This document shows positions 25,399 through 34,663 of a stretch of 64,000 bases of DNA, in pieces; position 1 is the first letter of the stretch; every line of letters begins with the position of its first letter. The stretch is from positions 62,001 through 126,000 of the forward strand of contig NZ_PYAW01000001.1 of NCBI RefSeq assembly GCF_003014755.1, given 5' to 3'. A program made the position numbers and the translations under genes. The notes below the pieces were generated by a model. It searched no databases and was not told the DNA's origin. It saw nothing but the letters and a program-made list of their open reading frames with translations. The stretch is from Chitinophaga niastensis. GTDB taxonomy: Bacteria > Bacteroidota > Bacteroidia > Chitinophagales > Chitinophagaceae.

Positions 25399-25406
25399 TA
25401 GTTTTG
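25399..25406 (+). promoter_or_regulatory. Possible -7 element for the HD-domain gene
   Basis: TAGTTTTG lies 62 bp before the HD gene start. No TTG is at the expected -33 distance. The 345 bp between porX and the HD gene (divergent) holds no credible gene and should carry both promoters. Confidence 0.4.
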
Positions 25407-25467
25407 CATACTGGCACTTAGAATTTCAGGTGTAGATGACCCATCTGAAATTGTATAATTAAATGCA

Positions 25468-26694
25468 ATGACCGAACGCAAGCGAAAAATTGTTAATGAT
25501 CCGGTGTATGGCTTTATTACCATTGATCACCCGTTGATTCTTAACCTCATTTCACATCCATATTACCAGCGGCTCCGCCGCATACACCAGATGGCCCTTG
25601 CTCACCTGGTATATCCCGGTGCTATGCATACGCGGTTCCATCACAGCATGGGTGCCTACCACCTCATGAGTATGGCCTTGCAGGAGCTAAGAAGCAAAGG
25701 GGCTGACATTAGTACGGATGAAGAGGTGGCCACTAAAATGGCTATCTTGCTGCATGATATAGGCCATGGACCATATTCCCATGCGCTGGAAAACGGTATT
25801 ATTGAAGGAGTGTCACATGAAGAGATTTCCCAGTGGCTGATGGAAGACCTGAATAAAGAGATGAATGGCGCCTTGTCACTCACACTGGATATCTTCAATG
25901 GACGTTATCATAAACAATTTCTGCATCAGTTGGTTTCCAGTCAGTTGGATGTAGACAGAATGGATTACCTGAACCGCGACAGCTTTTATACGGGTGTGGC
26001 AGAAGGCACCATCGGGTACGACCGCATTATTAAAATGCTGATTGTTCACCATGGTGAGTTAATGGTAGAGGAGAAAGGGATTTATTCTATAGAGAAGTTT
26101 ATTATAGCACGCAGGCTCATGTATTGGCAGGTATATCTGCACAAAACGGTACTGAGTGCGGAAAATATGTTGGTAAAAATACTTTGCAGGGCGAAAGCGC
26201 TCGCACAGGACGGGCAAAAGTTGTTCTGTTCACCTGCATTGGAATACTTTCTGTATAACACGGTTACAAAAGATAACTTTGAGCGGGAACCGGATTGTCT
26301 CCGACTTTTTTGCATGTTGGATGATTATGATATCATGGGTGCTATAAAAGTTTGGGCTAGTCATTCCGACAAAGTGTTATCACTTTTATGTAAATGGTTG
26401 ATAGACAGAACTTTGTTCAAAGTGGTATTAAGTAATGAGGCATTTGACGGCAGTGCAGAGGATTTGCTAAAACAACAGGTGGCACAAAAATGGGGTATAT
26501 CCGGGTTGGATCTGGATTATTTTGTTTTTTCCGGTGCAGCCACGCTGAGGGCCTATAATGTGAATGACGAGAAGATTAATATCCTATTTAAAGACGGAAC
26601 TGTAAAAGACATTTCCTCCATAGACAATGCACTGATTAGCCATACTCTGGCGATACCGGTAAAAAAATTCTACATTTGTCATCCAAAAATCTAG
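25468..26694 (+). CDS. HD-superfamily phosphohydrolase (dNTPase-like)
   Basis: The 408-residue protein resembles the HD-domain hydrolases related to dGTPase/SAMHD1-like enzymes. Metal ligands are in FHHSMGAYHL and LLHDIGHGPYSHALE (the H...HD motif), with a later Asp in QLDVDRMDYLNRDS, a strong signature of this group. It probably removes phosphate from a nucleotide or similar compound in the cytoplasm; the substrate is unknown. In Bacteroidota this gene often lies directly before lpxD, as here (87 bp apart). A link to lipid A genes may be only positional. Confidence 0.9.
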   Translation: MTERKRKIVNDPVYGFITIDHPLILNLISHPYYQRLRRIHQMALAHLVYPGAMHTRFHHSMGAYHLMSMALQELRSKGADISTDEEVATKMAILLHDIGHGPYSHALENGIIEGVSHEEISQWLMEDLNKEMNGALSLTLDIFNGRYHKQFLHQLVSSQLDVDRMDYLNRDSFYTGVAEGTIGYDRIIKMLIVHHGELMVEEKGIYSIEKFIIARRLMYWQVYLHKTVLSAENMLVKILCRAKALAQDGQKLFCSPALEYFLYNTVTKDNFEREPDCLRLFCMLDDYDIMGAIKVWASHSDKVLSLLCKWLIDRTLFKVVLSNEAFDGSAEDLLKQQVAQKWGISGLDLDYFVFSGAATLRAYNVNDEKINILFKDGTVKDISSIDNALISHTLAIPVKKFYICHPKI

Positions 26695-26780
26695 GCTAAC
26701 AACGTTTTATACGGAATAAAATGTTAAAGAATAAGTTCATACTATCCGGTGTAGCCTGGAAAACATTACAATTATAAATT

Positions 26781-27830
26781 ATGCAGTTTAGCGCATTACA
26801 ATTAGCTACCATGTTAGATGGTAAGCTGGAGGGAAATCCGGACGTTAAGGTGAGCAATATCGCCAAGATTGAAGAAGCTGGCGAGGGGATGCTCAGTTTT
26901 ATTGCCAATCCTAAGTATGAAGAATTCATATATACCACCAACGCGTCCATTTTGATCGTAAATGAGAGCCTGGTGATAGAGCGTCCGATCAAATCTACCC
27001 TGATCCGGGTGAAAGATGCTTACAGCAGCTTTGCCCTTTTACTGGAGCAATACCGGTACCTGACAGGTAATAAGTCGGGCATTCAGCAGCCGTCTTACAT
27101 TCCCAAGTCTGTGAAGATGGGTGAGAATGTATTCGTAGGTGCTTTTGCGTACCTGGGAGAGAACGTAGTGCTGGGCAATAACGTAAAAATATATCCTGGT
27201 GTATACCTGGGCGATAATGTGATCGTGAATAACGATGCCATCTTATACCCTGGCGTAAAGGTATATGATAACTGTATTGTAGGCAGCCGCGTGATGTTGC
27301 ATGCCGGTTGTGTGATTGGTGGCGACGGCTTTGGCTTTGCCCCACAGCCTGATGGCGCTTACAAAAAGGTTCCCCAAATTGGTAATGTGGTGATCCATGA
27401 TGATGTGGAAATTGGCGCCAATACTACCATTGACAGGGCAACCATGGGTTCTACCGTGATCCAGAAGGGTGTTAAACTGGACAATCTGATCCAGGTAGCG
27501 CATAATGTAGACATCGGACCCAATACCGTAATCGCTGCACAAACAGGCGTTTCCGGCAGTACCAAGATTGGCCAGAACTGTGTTATAGGTGGACAGGTAG
27601 GCATGGTAGGACATATCCATATTGCGGATGGTACCAAGATCAACGCACAGAGTGGTTTGTCAAAATCCATCACCTTACCTAACACCTCTCTTACCGGCTC
27701 CCCGGCGTACGATTATAAAAGTTCGCTGAAAAGTCAGGCAATTTTTAGAAATTTGCCGGATCTTGAAAAGCGCGTAAAAGAGCTGGAAGAGATGGTAAAA
27801 CAACTGCTACAAGAAAAGGCAGGTGTATAA
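26781..27830 (+). CDS. lpxD: UDP-3-O-(3-hydroxyacyl)glucosamine N-acyltransferase
   Basis: This is the third committed step of lipid A synthesis: transfer of a 3-hydroxyacyl chain from acyl-ACP to the amine of UDP-3-O-acyl-glucosamine. The 349-residue protein has the N-terminal uridine-binding domain (about 1-100), then many left-handed beta-helix hexapeptide repeats ([32 protein letters not shown]). The catalytic His is in [11 protein letters not shown]-terminal helix ([18 protein letters not shown]) is as expected. It is the first gene of the lpxD-lpxC/fabZ-lpxA cluster, 40 bp before lpxC. Confidence 0.96.
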   Translation: MQFSALQLATMLDGKLEGNPDVKVSNIAKIEEAGEGMLSFIANPKYEEFIYTTNASILIVNESLVIERPIKSTLIRVKDAYSSFALLLEQYRYLTGNKSGIQQPSYIPKSVKMGENVFVGAFAYLGENVVLGNNVKIYPGVYLGDNVIVNNDAILYPGVKVYDNCIVGSRVMLHAGCVIGGDGFGFAPQPDGAYKKVPQIGNVVIHDDVEIGANTTIDRATMGSTVIQKGVKLDNLIQVAHNVDIGPNTVIAAQTGVSGSTKIGQNCVIGGQVGMVGHIHIADGTKINAQSGLSKSITLPNTSLTGSPAYDYKSSLKSQAIFRNLPDLEKRVKELEEMVKQLLQEKAGV

Positions 27831-27870
27831 TTGATTACTGGTCAAATAGTTACATATTAGTTCGCTTATT

Positions 27871-29286
27871 ATGGAAAATCAACAGTTGCAATACCAGCAT
27901 ACCCTGAAGGGAGAGATTTCCCTGTCGGGTATTGGTTTGCATACAGGCGCCCATGTTAATATGACCCTTAAGCCCGCTACACCGGGGCACGGGATCAAAT
28001 TTCAACGTATAGACCTGCCGGGACAACCCATCGTTAAAGCCGATGTGGATTATGTAGTAGAAACAACCCGCAGCACAACGCTGGAGCATAATGGTGCACG
28101 CGTAAGCACGGTAGAACACATCATGGCTGCTTTGGCAGGAACAGGTGTGGATAACGTACTGGTAGAGCTGGATGGCGGCGAAATTCCTATCATGGATGGC
28201 AGCGCCTATGCTTTTATCGAAGCCATCGAAAATATTGGCCTGCAAAACCAGGATGCTAAAAAGGTATACTATACTATAGATACTAACATCAGCTATTACG
28301 ACGATAAGAAAAAGGTAGAAATGGTGGCGATGCCTGCTGTTGACTACCGTATCACCTGTCTGATCGACTTCAACTCTCCTGTACTGGGCACGCAACACGC
28401 CAAGATGAAAGGAATAGAAGAATTCAGAACAGAGATTGCTCCCTGCCGTACTTTCTGCTTTTTACATGAACTGGAATACCAGCTGTCGCTCAACCTGATC
28501 AAAGGTGGTGATATCAACAACGCGATTGTTGTGGTAGACAAACCTGTAACAGAGGAAGAGCTGGCCCGTTTGGCGAAAGTGTTTAACCGTGATACCATTT
28601 CTGTACAGAAAGAAGGTATCCTGAATAATATAGAATTACGTTTCCCTAACGAACCGGCACGTCACAAGTTGCTGGATGTAGTAGGTGATCTGGCACTGAT
28701 TGGTTACCCAATTAATGCACACATCATCGCTAACCGTCCGGGACATGCATCTAACGTGGAGTTTGCACGTAAGATCAAAGCGTATATCAAAAAGAACAAG
28801 CATAATAAAGACGTACCTGTTTACGATCCTAATCAACCACCTGTATTTGATACCCCGCGTATTGAAAGAACATTGCCGCATCGTTATCCGATGCTGCTGG
28901 TAGATAAGATCATTGAGCTGTCAGAAGAGAAAGTAGTAGGTATCAAGAACGTTACCTTCAACGAACACTTCTTTCAGGGTCACTTCCCAGGCAACCCGGT
29001 AATGCCCGGTGTGCTGCAACTGGAAGCACTGGCACAGGTAGGTGGTATCCTCGCCCTGAACCGTGTACCGGATCCTGAAAATTACGATACTTATTTCCTG
29101 AAAATAGACAACTGTAAGTTTAAACAGAAAGTAGTTCCGGGTGATACCATGATCCTGAAAATGGAATTGCTGAGCCCAATCAGAAGAGGTCTTGTAGAAA
29201 TGCGGGGAACAGTATTTATCGGCAACAAAGTAGCTACTGAAGCCGACATGATAGCACAAATTATAAAAACAAGAGAAGGCAAATAA
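27871..29286 (+). CDS. lpxC: Bifunctional LpxC deacetylase / FabZ dehydratase
   Basis: This is a fusion of 471 residues. Residues about 1-310 are LpxC, the zinc-dependent UDP-3-O-acyl-GlcNAc deacetylase. Zinc ligands are in VEHIMAALAGTG and in HKLLDVVGDLAL, with a catalytic His in RPGHASNV and the helper Glu/Asp in EIPIMDGSA. Residues about 325-471 are FabZ, the 3-hydroxyacyl-ACP dehydratase, with PHRYPMLLVDKI and the active site GHFPGNPVMPGVLQLEAL (His and Glu). The fusion is a known trait of the Bacteroidota. It couples fatty acid elongation with lipid A synthesis, which compete for the same 3-hydroxyacyl-ACP. It is 5 bp before lpxA. Confidence 0.97.
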   Translation: MENQQLQYQHTLKGEISLSGIGLHTGAHVNMTLKPATPGHGIKFQRIDLPGQPIVKADVDYVVETTRSTTLEHNGARVSTVEHIMAALAGTGVDNVLVELDGGEIPIMDGSAYAFIEAIENIGLQNQDAKKVYYTIDTNISYYDDKKKVEMVAMPAVDYRITCLIDFNSPVLGTQHAKMKGIEEFRTEIAPCRTFCFLHELEYQLSLNLIKGGDINNAIVVVDKPVTEEELARLAKVFNRDTISVQKEGILNNIELRFPNEPARHKLLDVVGDLALIGYPINAHIIANRPGHASNVEFARKIKAYIKKNKHNKDVPVYDPNQPPVFDTPRIERTLPHRYPMLLVDKIIELSEEKVVGIKNVTFNEHFFQGHFPGNPVMPGVLQLEALAQVGGILALNRVPDPENYDTYFLKIDNCKFKQKVVPGDTMILKMELLSPIRRGLVEMRGTVFIGNKVATEADMIAQIIKTREGK

Positions 29287-29291
29287 TAGCA

Positions 29292-30092
29292 ATGATCCAC
29301 CCGCTTACATATATACATCCGGACGCCAAAGTAGCGCCTAATGTAAAAATTGATCCATTTACCGTTATACATAAAAACGTAGAAATCGGTGATGGCACCT
29401 GGATTGGTTCCAACGTAACCATTATGGAAGGAGCCCGTATCGGCAAAAATTGCCGCATATTTCCAGGCGCTGTTATTTCTGCCATCCCTCAGGATTTAAA
29501 ATATGCAGGTGAAGAAACAACGGTGGAAATAGGTGACAATACCACTATCCGTGAGTATGTTACTATTAATCGTGGTACCAAAGACAAATGGAAAACCGTT
29601 ATCGGCGACAACTGCCTGATCATGGCTTACAGCCATATTGCACACGACTGTGAAGTAGGTAACCACTGTGTATTCTCCAACAACACCACCCTTGCCGGAC
29701 ATATCACTGTAGGCGATCACGTGGTGCTGGCGGGAATGGTAGCCATCCAACAGTTCTGTAAAGTTGGCGACCATGCTTTTATAACCGGCGGTTCAATGGT
29801 GCGTAAAGATGTTCCTCCTTTTGTAAAAGCTGCACGTGAGCCCCTCTCCTATGTAGGTGTGAACTCTGTAGGTTTAAAGAGAAGAGGATTTTCACTGGAA
29901 AAGATCAACTCTATCCTGGATATATACCGCGTGATATTTGTGAAGGGATATAAATTATCCAAGGCCATCAACATCATTGAAGCAGAATTTCCTGCTACTG
30001 ATGAAAGAGATGAAATCCTATCCTTCATCCGTGAATCCGGCCGTGGTATTATGAGAGGCTATACTTCCCGTACCAATGACGATATCTCTTAA
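29292..30092 (+). CDS. lpxA: UDP-N-acetylglucosamine acyltransferase
   Basis: This is the first step of lipid A synthesis: O-acylation of UDP-GlcNAc from 3-hydroxyacyl-ACP. The 266-residue protein is a trimeric beta-helix with hexapeptide repeats from the N-terminus (IHPDAKVAPNVKIDPF, VEIGDGTWIGSNV). The catalytic His is in AYSHIAHDCEVG (normally His125 in E. coli), and a conserved GFSLEKINSILDIYRV helix lies near the end. The start lies 5 bp after lpxC/fabZ and the stop overlaps the ABC ATPase gene by 17 bp. Operon transcription from lpxD is likely. Confidence 0.96.
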   Translation: MIHPLTYIHPDAKVAPNVKIDPFTVIHKNVEIGDGTWIGSNVTIMEGARIGKNCRIFPGAVISAIPQDLKYAGEETTVEIGDNTTIREYVTINRGTKDKWKTVIGDNCLIMAYSHIAHDCEVGNHCVFSNNTTLAGHITVGDHVVLAGMVAIQQFCKVGDHAFITGGSMVRKDVPPFVKAAREPLSYVGVNSVGLKRRGFSLEKINSILDIYRVIFVKGYKLSKAINIIEAEFPATDERDEILSFIRESGRGIMRGYTSRTNDDIS

Positions 30093-30699
30093 CCAGACAG
30101 GTAAGCGTTTTAACTACGACTGGATTTTTCGTCGTGTAACCCTCACCTTTAGTGAAGGACAACGTTATGCTATTCTGGGGCCCAATGGTTCGGGCAAATC
30201 AACATTATTACAGGTTATCAGCGGTGCCATTCAACACAATGAAGGCACCGTTTTATACAACACCGGCACACCGGAAAAACCCATCGCTCCTGATGCGTTT
30301 TTCCGGTATTGTGCTATTGCAGCGCCTTACCTGGAGCTGATTGAAGAGCTTACCCTTACGGAGATCATCACATTTCATCTCCAATTCAAAAATTTTCTTC
30401 CTGGTATTACACCGGCGATGGCGATGCAACTGGTAGGTCTGGAAAAGGCCGCCCACAAACAGTTGCGTAACTTCTCTTCCGGCATGAAACAACGTATCAA
30501 GCTGGCCCTTGCCATCTTATCCGATGTTCCGGTACTCCTGCTGGATGAGCCCTGCACCAACCTCGATGCTGCCGGCACAGCGCTTTATCAGCAACTGATC
30601 AAAGACTATGGAGGCAACCGCCTGATCATTGTTAGTTCTAATGATGAACAGGAATACTTCATGTGCGAACATCGTATTCATATTACGGATTATAAATAG
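30076..30699 (+). CDS. ABC-transporter ATP-binding protein, unusual switch region
   Basis: This 207-residue ATPase has Walker A GPNGSGKST, the Q-loop near FRYCAIAAPYLELIE, signature FSSGMKQRIKLA, Walker B VPVLLLDEPCTNLD. The usual switch histidine (STHD) is replaced: the segment reads IIVSSNDEQEY, with Asn in that place. This may lower the turnover rate. It overlaps lpxA by 17 bp, so is co-translated with lipid A genes, but no permease is encoded here. The permease may lie elsewhere, or the protein may be a CcmA/Ycf-like energiser. The position suggests a link to the envelope; the substrate is unknown. Confidence 0.9.
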   Translation: MTISLNQTGKRFNYDWIFRRVTLTFSEGQRYAILGPNGSGKSTLLQVISGAIQHNEGTVLYNTGTPEKPIAPDAFFRYCAIAAPYLELIEELTLTEIITFHLQFKNFLPGITPAMAMQLVGLEKAAHKQLRNFSSGMKQRIKLALAILSDVPVLLLDEPCTNLDAAGTALYQQLIKDYGGNRLIIVSSNDEQEYFMCEHRIHITDYK

Positions 30700-30783
30700 C
30701 GTTTAGCTGTTAGCATTTAGCTATTAGCTGTAAGCGCTTTTATTATCTTCGCTAAAAGCTAACAACTAAAAGCTAAGAGCTAT
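30700..30783. repeat. Intergenic palindrome between the ABC ATPase and MFS genes (TTAGC-rich arms)
   Basis: Units such as GTTTAGCTGTTAGC and TTTAGC at the left face GCTAAAAGCTAACAAC and AAAAGCTAAGAGC at the right. ATCTTCGCT (30745-30753), the complement of the AGCGAAGAT core, lies in the centre-right. The element fills the whole gap between the two genes (85 bp). Confidence 0.65.
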
Positions 30784-30784
30784 T

Positions 30785-32083
30785 ATGCAAACTGCCAGTA
30801 AAAAAGTGATTAATGGCTGGGCCATGTATGACTGGGCCAACTCCGTGTACAACCTCGTGATCACTACTACCTTTTTTCCTATTTATTTTTTAGCCGTGAC
30901 GGATGAACATGTTTCTTTCCTCGGAATGAAATTTGTAAACTCCGCACTCTACAATTACACCATGGCAGCGGCTTTCCTGCTGGTAGCCATTGCCTCTCCC
31001 ATCCTGTCGTCTATTGCTGATACCAGGGGAAATAAAAAGAACTTCCTGCGCTTCTTTACCACACTGGGAGCCCTCTCCTGCAGTGCCCTTTATTTCTTCA
31101 ATAAAGATCATTTAATACTGGGCGTAGTTTCCTTTATGCTGGCTACCATGGGGTATTGCGGCGGACTCGTATTCTATAATTCCTATCTGCCTGAAATTGC
31201 CGCACCGGAAGACAGGGACCGCGTTAGTGCCAGGGGCTTTAGTATGGGCTATATAGGCAGTGTTATTTTACAATTGATAGGCTTTGGATTAGTGCTGGCA
31301 GCTAAACCACTGGGCATGGATGAAAGCAAACCTGTACAAATTACTTTTTTACTGGTTGGTCTTTGGTGGCTGGGGTTTGCTCAAATCACTTTTGCACGCC
31401 TCCCAGCCAGTATAGGCACAGTAGCCAAGCATACCGGCAGCGCTATGACAGAGGGATTCAGCGAATTGCGCAAAGTATATGCACAGGTAAAACAGATGCC
31501 CGTACTGAAAAGATTTTTGCGTGGCTTCTTCTTTTACAGCATGGGCGTACAAACCGTTATGATGGCCGCCACTATATTTGGCAGCAAAGTATTACACCTG
31601 GAAGCAACCATGCTGATTGTTACCGTAGTAATTATCCAGATAGTAGCTATTGCAGGCGCATGGAGTATGGCCAGGCTCTCCGGCATATTTGGTAATCTTC
31701 CTGTTTTGATTGGCGTTGTGATACTATGGATAGGCATTTGTATTGCAGGTTACAAGATGCAAACCGCTATGCATTTCTATTTACTGGCCACTGCGGTGGG
31801 ACTGGTAATGGGTGGTATACAATCGCTCAGCCGCTCTACGTATGCCAAGCTGATGCCCGAAACCAAGGATACAGCTTCTTTCTTCAGTTATTATGATGTT
31901 ACAGAAAAACTGTCTATTGTGATAGGCATGTTTTCTTTTGCTTATATAGATGACCTTACCGAAGATATGCGTAACTCTGTATTGGCGCTGGTGGTGTTTT
32001 TTGTGATAGGATTGGTATGGATCATTTCTGCTTTGCGCAAACAAAAAGAGATCGATGCTGCTTTAACCCCGATAACTAAATAA
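30785..32083 (+). CDS. MFS transporter, UMF1/Atg22-like
   Basis: This membrane protein has 432 residues and about 11-12 hydrophobic segments. The N-terminus INGWAMYDWANSVYNLVITT is the signature of the UMF1 (Atg22-like) group of the major facilitator superfamily. The typical loop-2 motif region has ASPILSSIADTRGNKK. Yeast Atg22 exports amino acids from the vacuole; bacterial members have no settled substrate. It lies 85 bp after the ABC ATPase gene, separated by a palindrome, and 6 bp before an MBL hydrolase gene. It is therefore probably cotranscribed with that hydrolase. Confidence 0.88.
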   Translation: MQTASKKVINGWAMYDWANSVYNLVITTTFFPIYFLAVTDEHVSFLGMKFVNSALYNYTMAAAFLLVAIASPILSSIADTRGNKKNFLRFFTTLGALSCSALYFFNKDHLILGVVSFMLATMGYCGGLVFYNSYLPEIAAPEDRDRVSARGFSMGYIGSVILQLIGFGLVLAAKPLGMDESKPVQITFLLVGLWWLGFAQITFARLPASIGTVAKHTGSAMTEGFSELRKVYAQVKQMPVLKRFLRGFFFYSMGVQTVMMAATIFGSKVLHLEATMLIVTVVIIQIVAIAGAWSMARLSGIFGNLPVLIGVVILWIGICIAGYKMQTAMHFYLLATAVGLVMGGIQSLSRSTYAKLMPETKDTASFFSYYDVTEKLSIVIGMFSFAYIDDLTEDMRNSVLALVVFFVIGLVWIISALRKQKEIDAALTPITK

Positions 32084-32089
32084 CTACAT

Positions 32090-32929
32090 ATGAAATTATA
32101 CACCATAGAAACAGGATTCTTCAAACTGGACGGTGGCGCTATGTTTGGTGTAGTGCCTAAAGGCATCTGGAACAAACTAAACCCGGCAGACGAAAATAAT
32201 TTATGCTCCTGGGCCATGCGCTGCCTGCTGATTGAAGATGGCAAAAGACTTATTCTCATAGACAACGGTATCGGCAATAAACAGGATGCTAAATTTTTCA
32301 GTCACTATTACCTGCACGGTGATGCAACCCTGGACAAATCCCTCGCAGCTCACGGGTTTCACCGGGATGATATCACAGATGTTTTTTTAACTCATCTGCA
32401 CTTTGATCATTGTGGTGGCAGCATCATAAGACAAGGCGATACATTGGTACCGGCTTTCAAAAATGCGGTGTACTGGAGCAATGCAGATCACTGGAAATGG
32501 GCTACAGCACCCAATGACCGGGAAAAAGCATCTTTCCTGAAAGAAAACATTCTGCCGATACAGGAAAGTGGTCAGCTTAAATTCCTGGATCATGCCGAGG
32601 GCATTTCATTCGCGGATAACATCTCCATAAGATTTGCAAACGGTCATACGGATGCCATGATGTTACCGCAGATCAACTATAAGGGGAAAACTATTATATA
32701 CATGGCAGACCTGCTGCCTTCCATCGGGCATATTCCCATTCCTTATGTGATGGCATATGATATCTTTCCCTTAAAAACACTGGTGGAAAAGAAGAGCTTT
32801 TTACAGGAAGCAGCAGAAAAACAATATGTACTCTTTTTTGAGCATGATCCGGTAGTAGAATGTTGTGTATTGCAACAAACAGAAAAAGGCATTCGTGCCG
32901 GTAATGCTTTTGCGCTGAGCGAGCTGTAA
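32090..32929 (+). CDS. Metallo-beta-lactamase-fold hydrolase
   Basis: This is a 279-residue MBL-fold enzyme. Zinc ligands are in LTHLHFDHCGG (HxHxDH), a later His in GHTDAMM, Asp in MADLLPS and a terminal His in FEHDPVV. The layout matches quorum-quenching lactonase/AhlA-like and glyoxalase-II-like members. No signal peptide is present, so it is cytoplasmic. It starts 6 bp after the UMF1-type transporter gene, so the two may work on the same compound. The substrate is unknown. Confidence 0.88.
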   Translation: MKLYTIETGFFKLDGGAMFGVVPKGIWNKLNPADENNLCSWAMRCLLIEDGKRLILIDNGIGNKQDAKFFSHYYLHGDATLDKSLAAHGFHRDDITDVFLTHLHFDHCGGSIIRQGDTLVPAFKNAVYWSNADHWKWATAPNDREKASFLKENILPIQESGQLKFLDHAEGISFADNISIRFANGHTDAMMLPQINYKGKTIIYMADLLPSIGHIPIPYVMAYDIFPLKTLVEKKSFLQEAAEKQYVLFFEHDPVVECCVLQQTEKGIRAGNAFALSEL

Positions 32930-32964
32930 TTACTGTCAGTCTGTCACGCTTTATTGCGCTGCAC

Positions 32965-32972
32965 TATATTTG
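32965..32972 (+). promoter_or_regulatory. Possible -7 element for the GroES-like gene
   Basis: TATATTTG fits TAnnTTTG and lies 13 bp before the start codon. A very short leader would follow. No good -33 element is present. Confidence 0.45.
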
Positions 32973-32985
32973 CTACACTCTCATT

Positions 32986-33366
32986 ATGGCTATACAAATA
33001 ACACCGGATAATAAGTTGAAAAAACTAATTGTTGTGGGCGACCGGGTGCTGATAAAGCCAACCACGCCCCACGAGCGTACTAACAGCGGGTTATACCTTC
33101 CTCCTGGTGTACAGGAGAAAGAAAAAGTACAACGTGGATATGTAATTAAAACAGGTCCGGGTTATGCCATTCCTGTGCCGGCAGATGAAGATGACGCCTG
33201 GAAAGCAGAAGAAGAGAAAGTAAAATATATTCCATTACAGGTCAAAGAAGGCGATCTGGCCATCTTTCTGATGAGTGGATCCACCGAAGTAGTTTACCAG
33301 GAAGAAACCTATTATATAGTGCCGCAAGGGGCTATATTAATGCTAGAACGGGAAGAAGACCTGTAA
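32986..33366 (+). CDS. GroES-like (Cpn10-fold) protein
   Basis: This 126-residue protein has the Cpn10 fold signature VVGDRVLIKPTTPHERTNSG, then LYLPPGVQEKEKVQRGYVI, where the mobile loop would be, and KEGDLAIFLMSGSTEVVYQ. It is longer than GroES (about 97) because of an acidic insert near DEDDAWKAEEEKV. No groEL is adjacent. This is likely a second, specialised member seen in Bacteroidota rather than the main co-chaperonin. Whether it works with GroEL is unknown. A hairpin terminator at 33391 follows. Confidence 0.85.
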   Translation: MAIQITPDNKLKKLIVVGDRVLIKPTTPHERTNSGLYLPPGVQEKEKVQRGYVIKTGPGYAIPVPADEDDAWKAEEEKVKYIPLQVKEGDLAIFLMSGSTEVVYQEETYYIVPQGAILMLEREEDL

Positions 33367-33390
33367 CATATTTGCTAGTTATGCTATTTA

Positions 33391-33419
33391 AAACCTGCCA
33401 TTATATGGCAGGTTTTTTT
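33391..33419 (+). terminator. Rho-independent terminator after the GroES-like gene
   Basis: AAACCTGCCA (33391-33400) pairs with TGGCAGGTTT (33406-33415) over a 5-base loop and is followed by TTTT. It starts 25 bp after the stop. Confidence 0.88.
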
Positions 33420-33616
33420 ATTTTGTTCAGTGCCCACATTGCGCATCTCCCATTTATGTACGGGGTAAACAACCGCTTGCTTTTTATTATCTTCATAAAA
33501 AATATTACGTGCTTGGTGCACTTGGACTGGGTGGCAAAAGCGGCAAAAGTAAAAGCTGTTTTTAATTATGCGAAGGCAGCAACAGGCAGCCCGCTCAAAT
33601 TTATATAACATCGATT

Positions 33617-34663
33617 ATGAGTAAAATTATCAAAACGGGCGTATGCTCGTATGGCATGTCCGGGCAAATATTTCATGCACCGTTCCTGCATGTGAATCCG
33701 GGCTTTGAATTTACAGCCGTGGTAGAAAGAAGTAAACATCTGGCACAACAACGCTATCCTAACGTTAAAGTATATACGAGTGTGGAGGATATGCTGGCAG
33801 ATAAAGAACTGGAACTAATTGTAGTGAACACGCCCAACTATACCCACTTCGATTATGTGAAAGCAGCGCTGGAAGCAGGGAAAAATGTAATTGTGGAAAA
33901 ACCTTTCACCGTACACGCAAAGGAAGGCGAAATACTGGCTGCCCTGGCAGCAGAAAAAGGTTTGCTACTCAGTGTGTATCATAACCGTCGTTACGATAGT
34001 GATTACAAAGTAGTGAAAAAGGTACTCAACTCCGGACACCTGGGAGATGTACTGGAAGCGGAGATCCACTATGATCGTTTTAAAGAAGAACTCAGCTATA
34101 AAAAACATAAAGAAGCTGGCGGCCCCGGCACAGGCTCTCTGTACGATCTGGGTTCCCACCTCATAGATCAGGCCCTTACGCTGTTTGGTATGCCCAAATC
34201 AGTATGGGCTGATATCCGCATTATCCGTAAGGATTCTGTGGTAGATGACTATTTTGAACTGGTGTTATACTACGATAACCTGCGTGCCCGTGTTAAATGT
34301 AATTACATGGTGCGGGAAGCGTTGCCTGCTTATCAATTACATGGCCGCAAAGGTTCCTTCATCAAAACAAAGTCAGATATTCAGGAAGCACAGCTGCAAA
34401 GAGGCTTATTCCCTGATAGCCCTGACTGGGGTGCAGAAGCGCCACACGAATGGGGATTATTACATACCGAAATTGATGGCAAAGTAGTGAAGGAATTTAT
34501 ACCTGGTGGTCATGGTAATTACATGGATTATTACCAGGGTATTTATGAAGCGTTGGTGAACAAAGCTGCAAACCCGGTACCACCGCAGGATGCAATAAAA
34601 GTGATCCGCGTAATAGAAGCGGCATTTGAAAGCAGTAAAGAAGGCAAGGTGGTGAACTTATAA
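33617..34663 (+). CDS. Gfo/Idh/MocA-family oxidoreductase
   Basis: The 348-residue NAD(P)-dependent enzyme has an N-terminal Rossmann fold (GVCSYGMSGQIFHAPFL; then VVNTPNYTHFDYVKAAL and KNVIVEKPFTV, where EKP is the catalytic-lysine motif). The C-terminal domain has GSLYDLGSHLIDQALTLFG, the GxxxDxGxHxxD signature with catalytic residues. It probably oxidises or reduces a sugar or polyol. The closest known type by motif is YhhX-like. No sugar gene adjoins it, so the substrate stays open. Its stop codon is immediately followed by the large palindrome at 34664. Confidence 0.92.
   Translation: MSKIIKTGVCSYGMSGQIFHAPFLHVNPGFEFTAVVERSKHLAQQRYPNVKVYTSVEDMLADKELELIVVNTPNYTHFDYVKAALEAGKNVIVEKPFTVHAKEGEILAALAAEKGLLLSVYHNRRYDSDYKVVKKVLNSGHLGDVLEAEIHYDRFKEELSYKKHKEAGGPGTGSLYDLGSHLIDQALTLFGMPKSVWADIRIIRKDSVVDDYFELVLYYDNLRARVKCNYMVREALPAYQLHGRKGSFIKTKSDIQEAQLQRGLFPDSPDWGAEAPHEWGLLHTEIDGKVVKEFIPGGHGNYMDYYQGIYEALVNKAANPVPPQDAIKVIRVIEAAFESSKEGKVVNL

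Noticed and set aside
33372..33608. 78-codon frame after the GroES-like gene
   Set aside because: It runs across the terminator hairpin at 33391-33419 and shows no family features.
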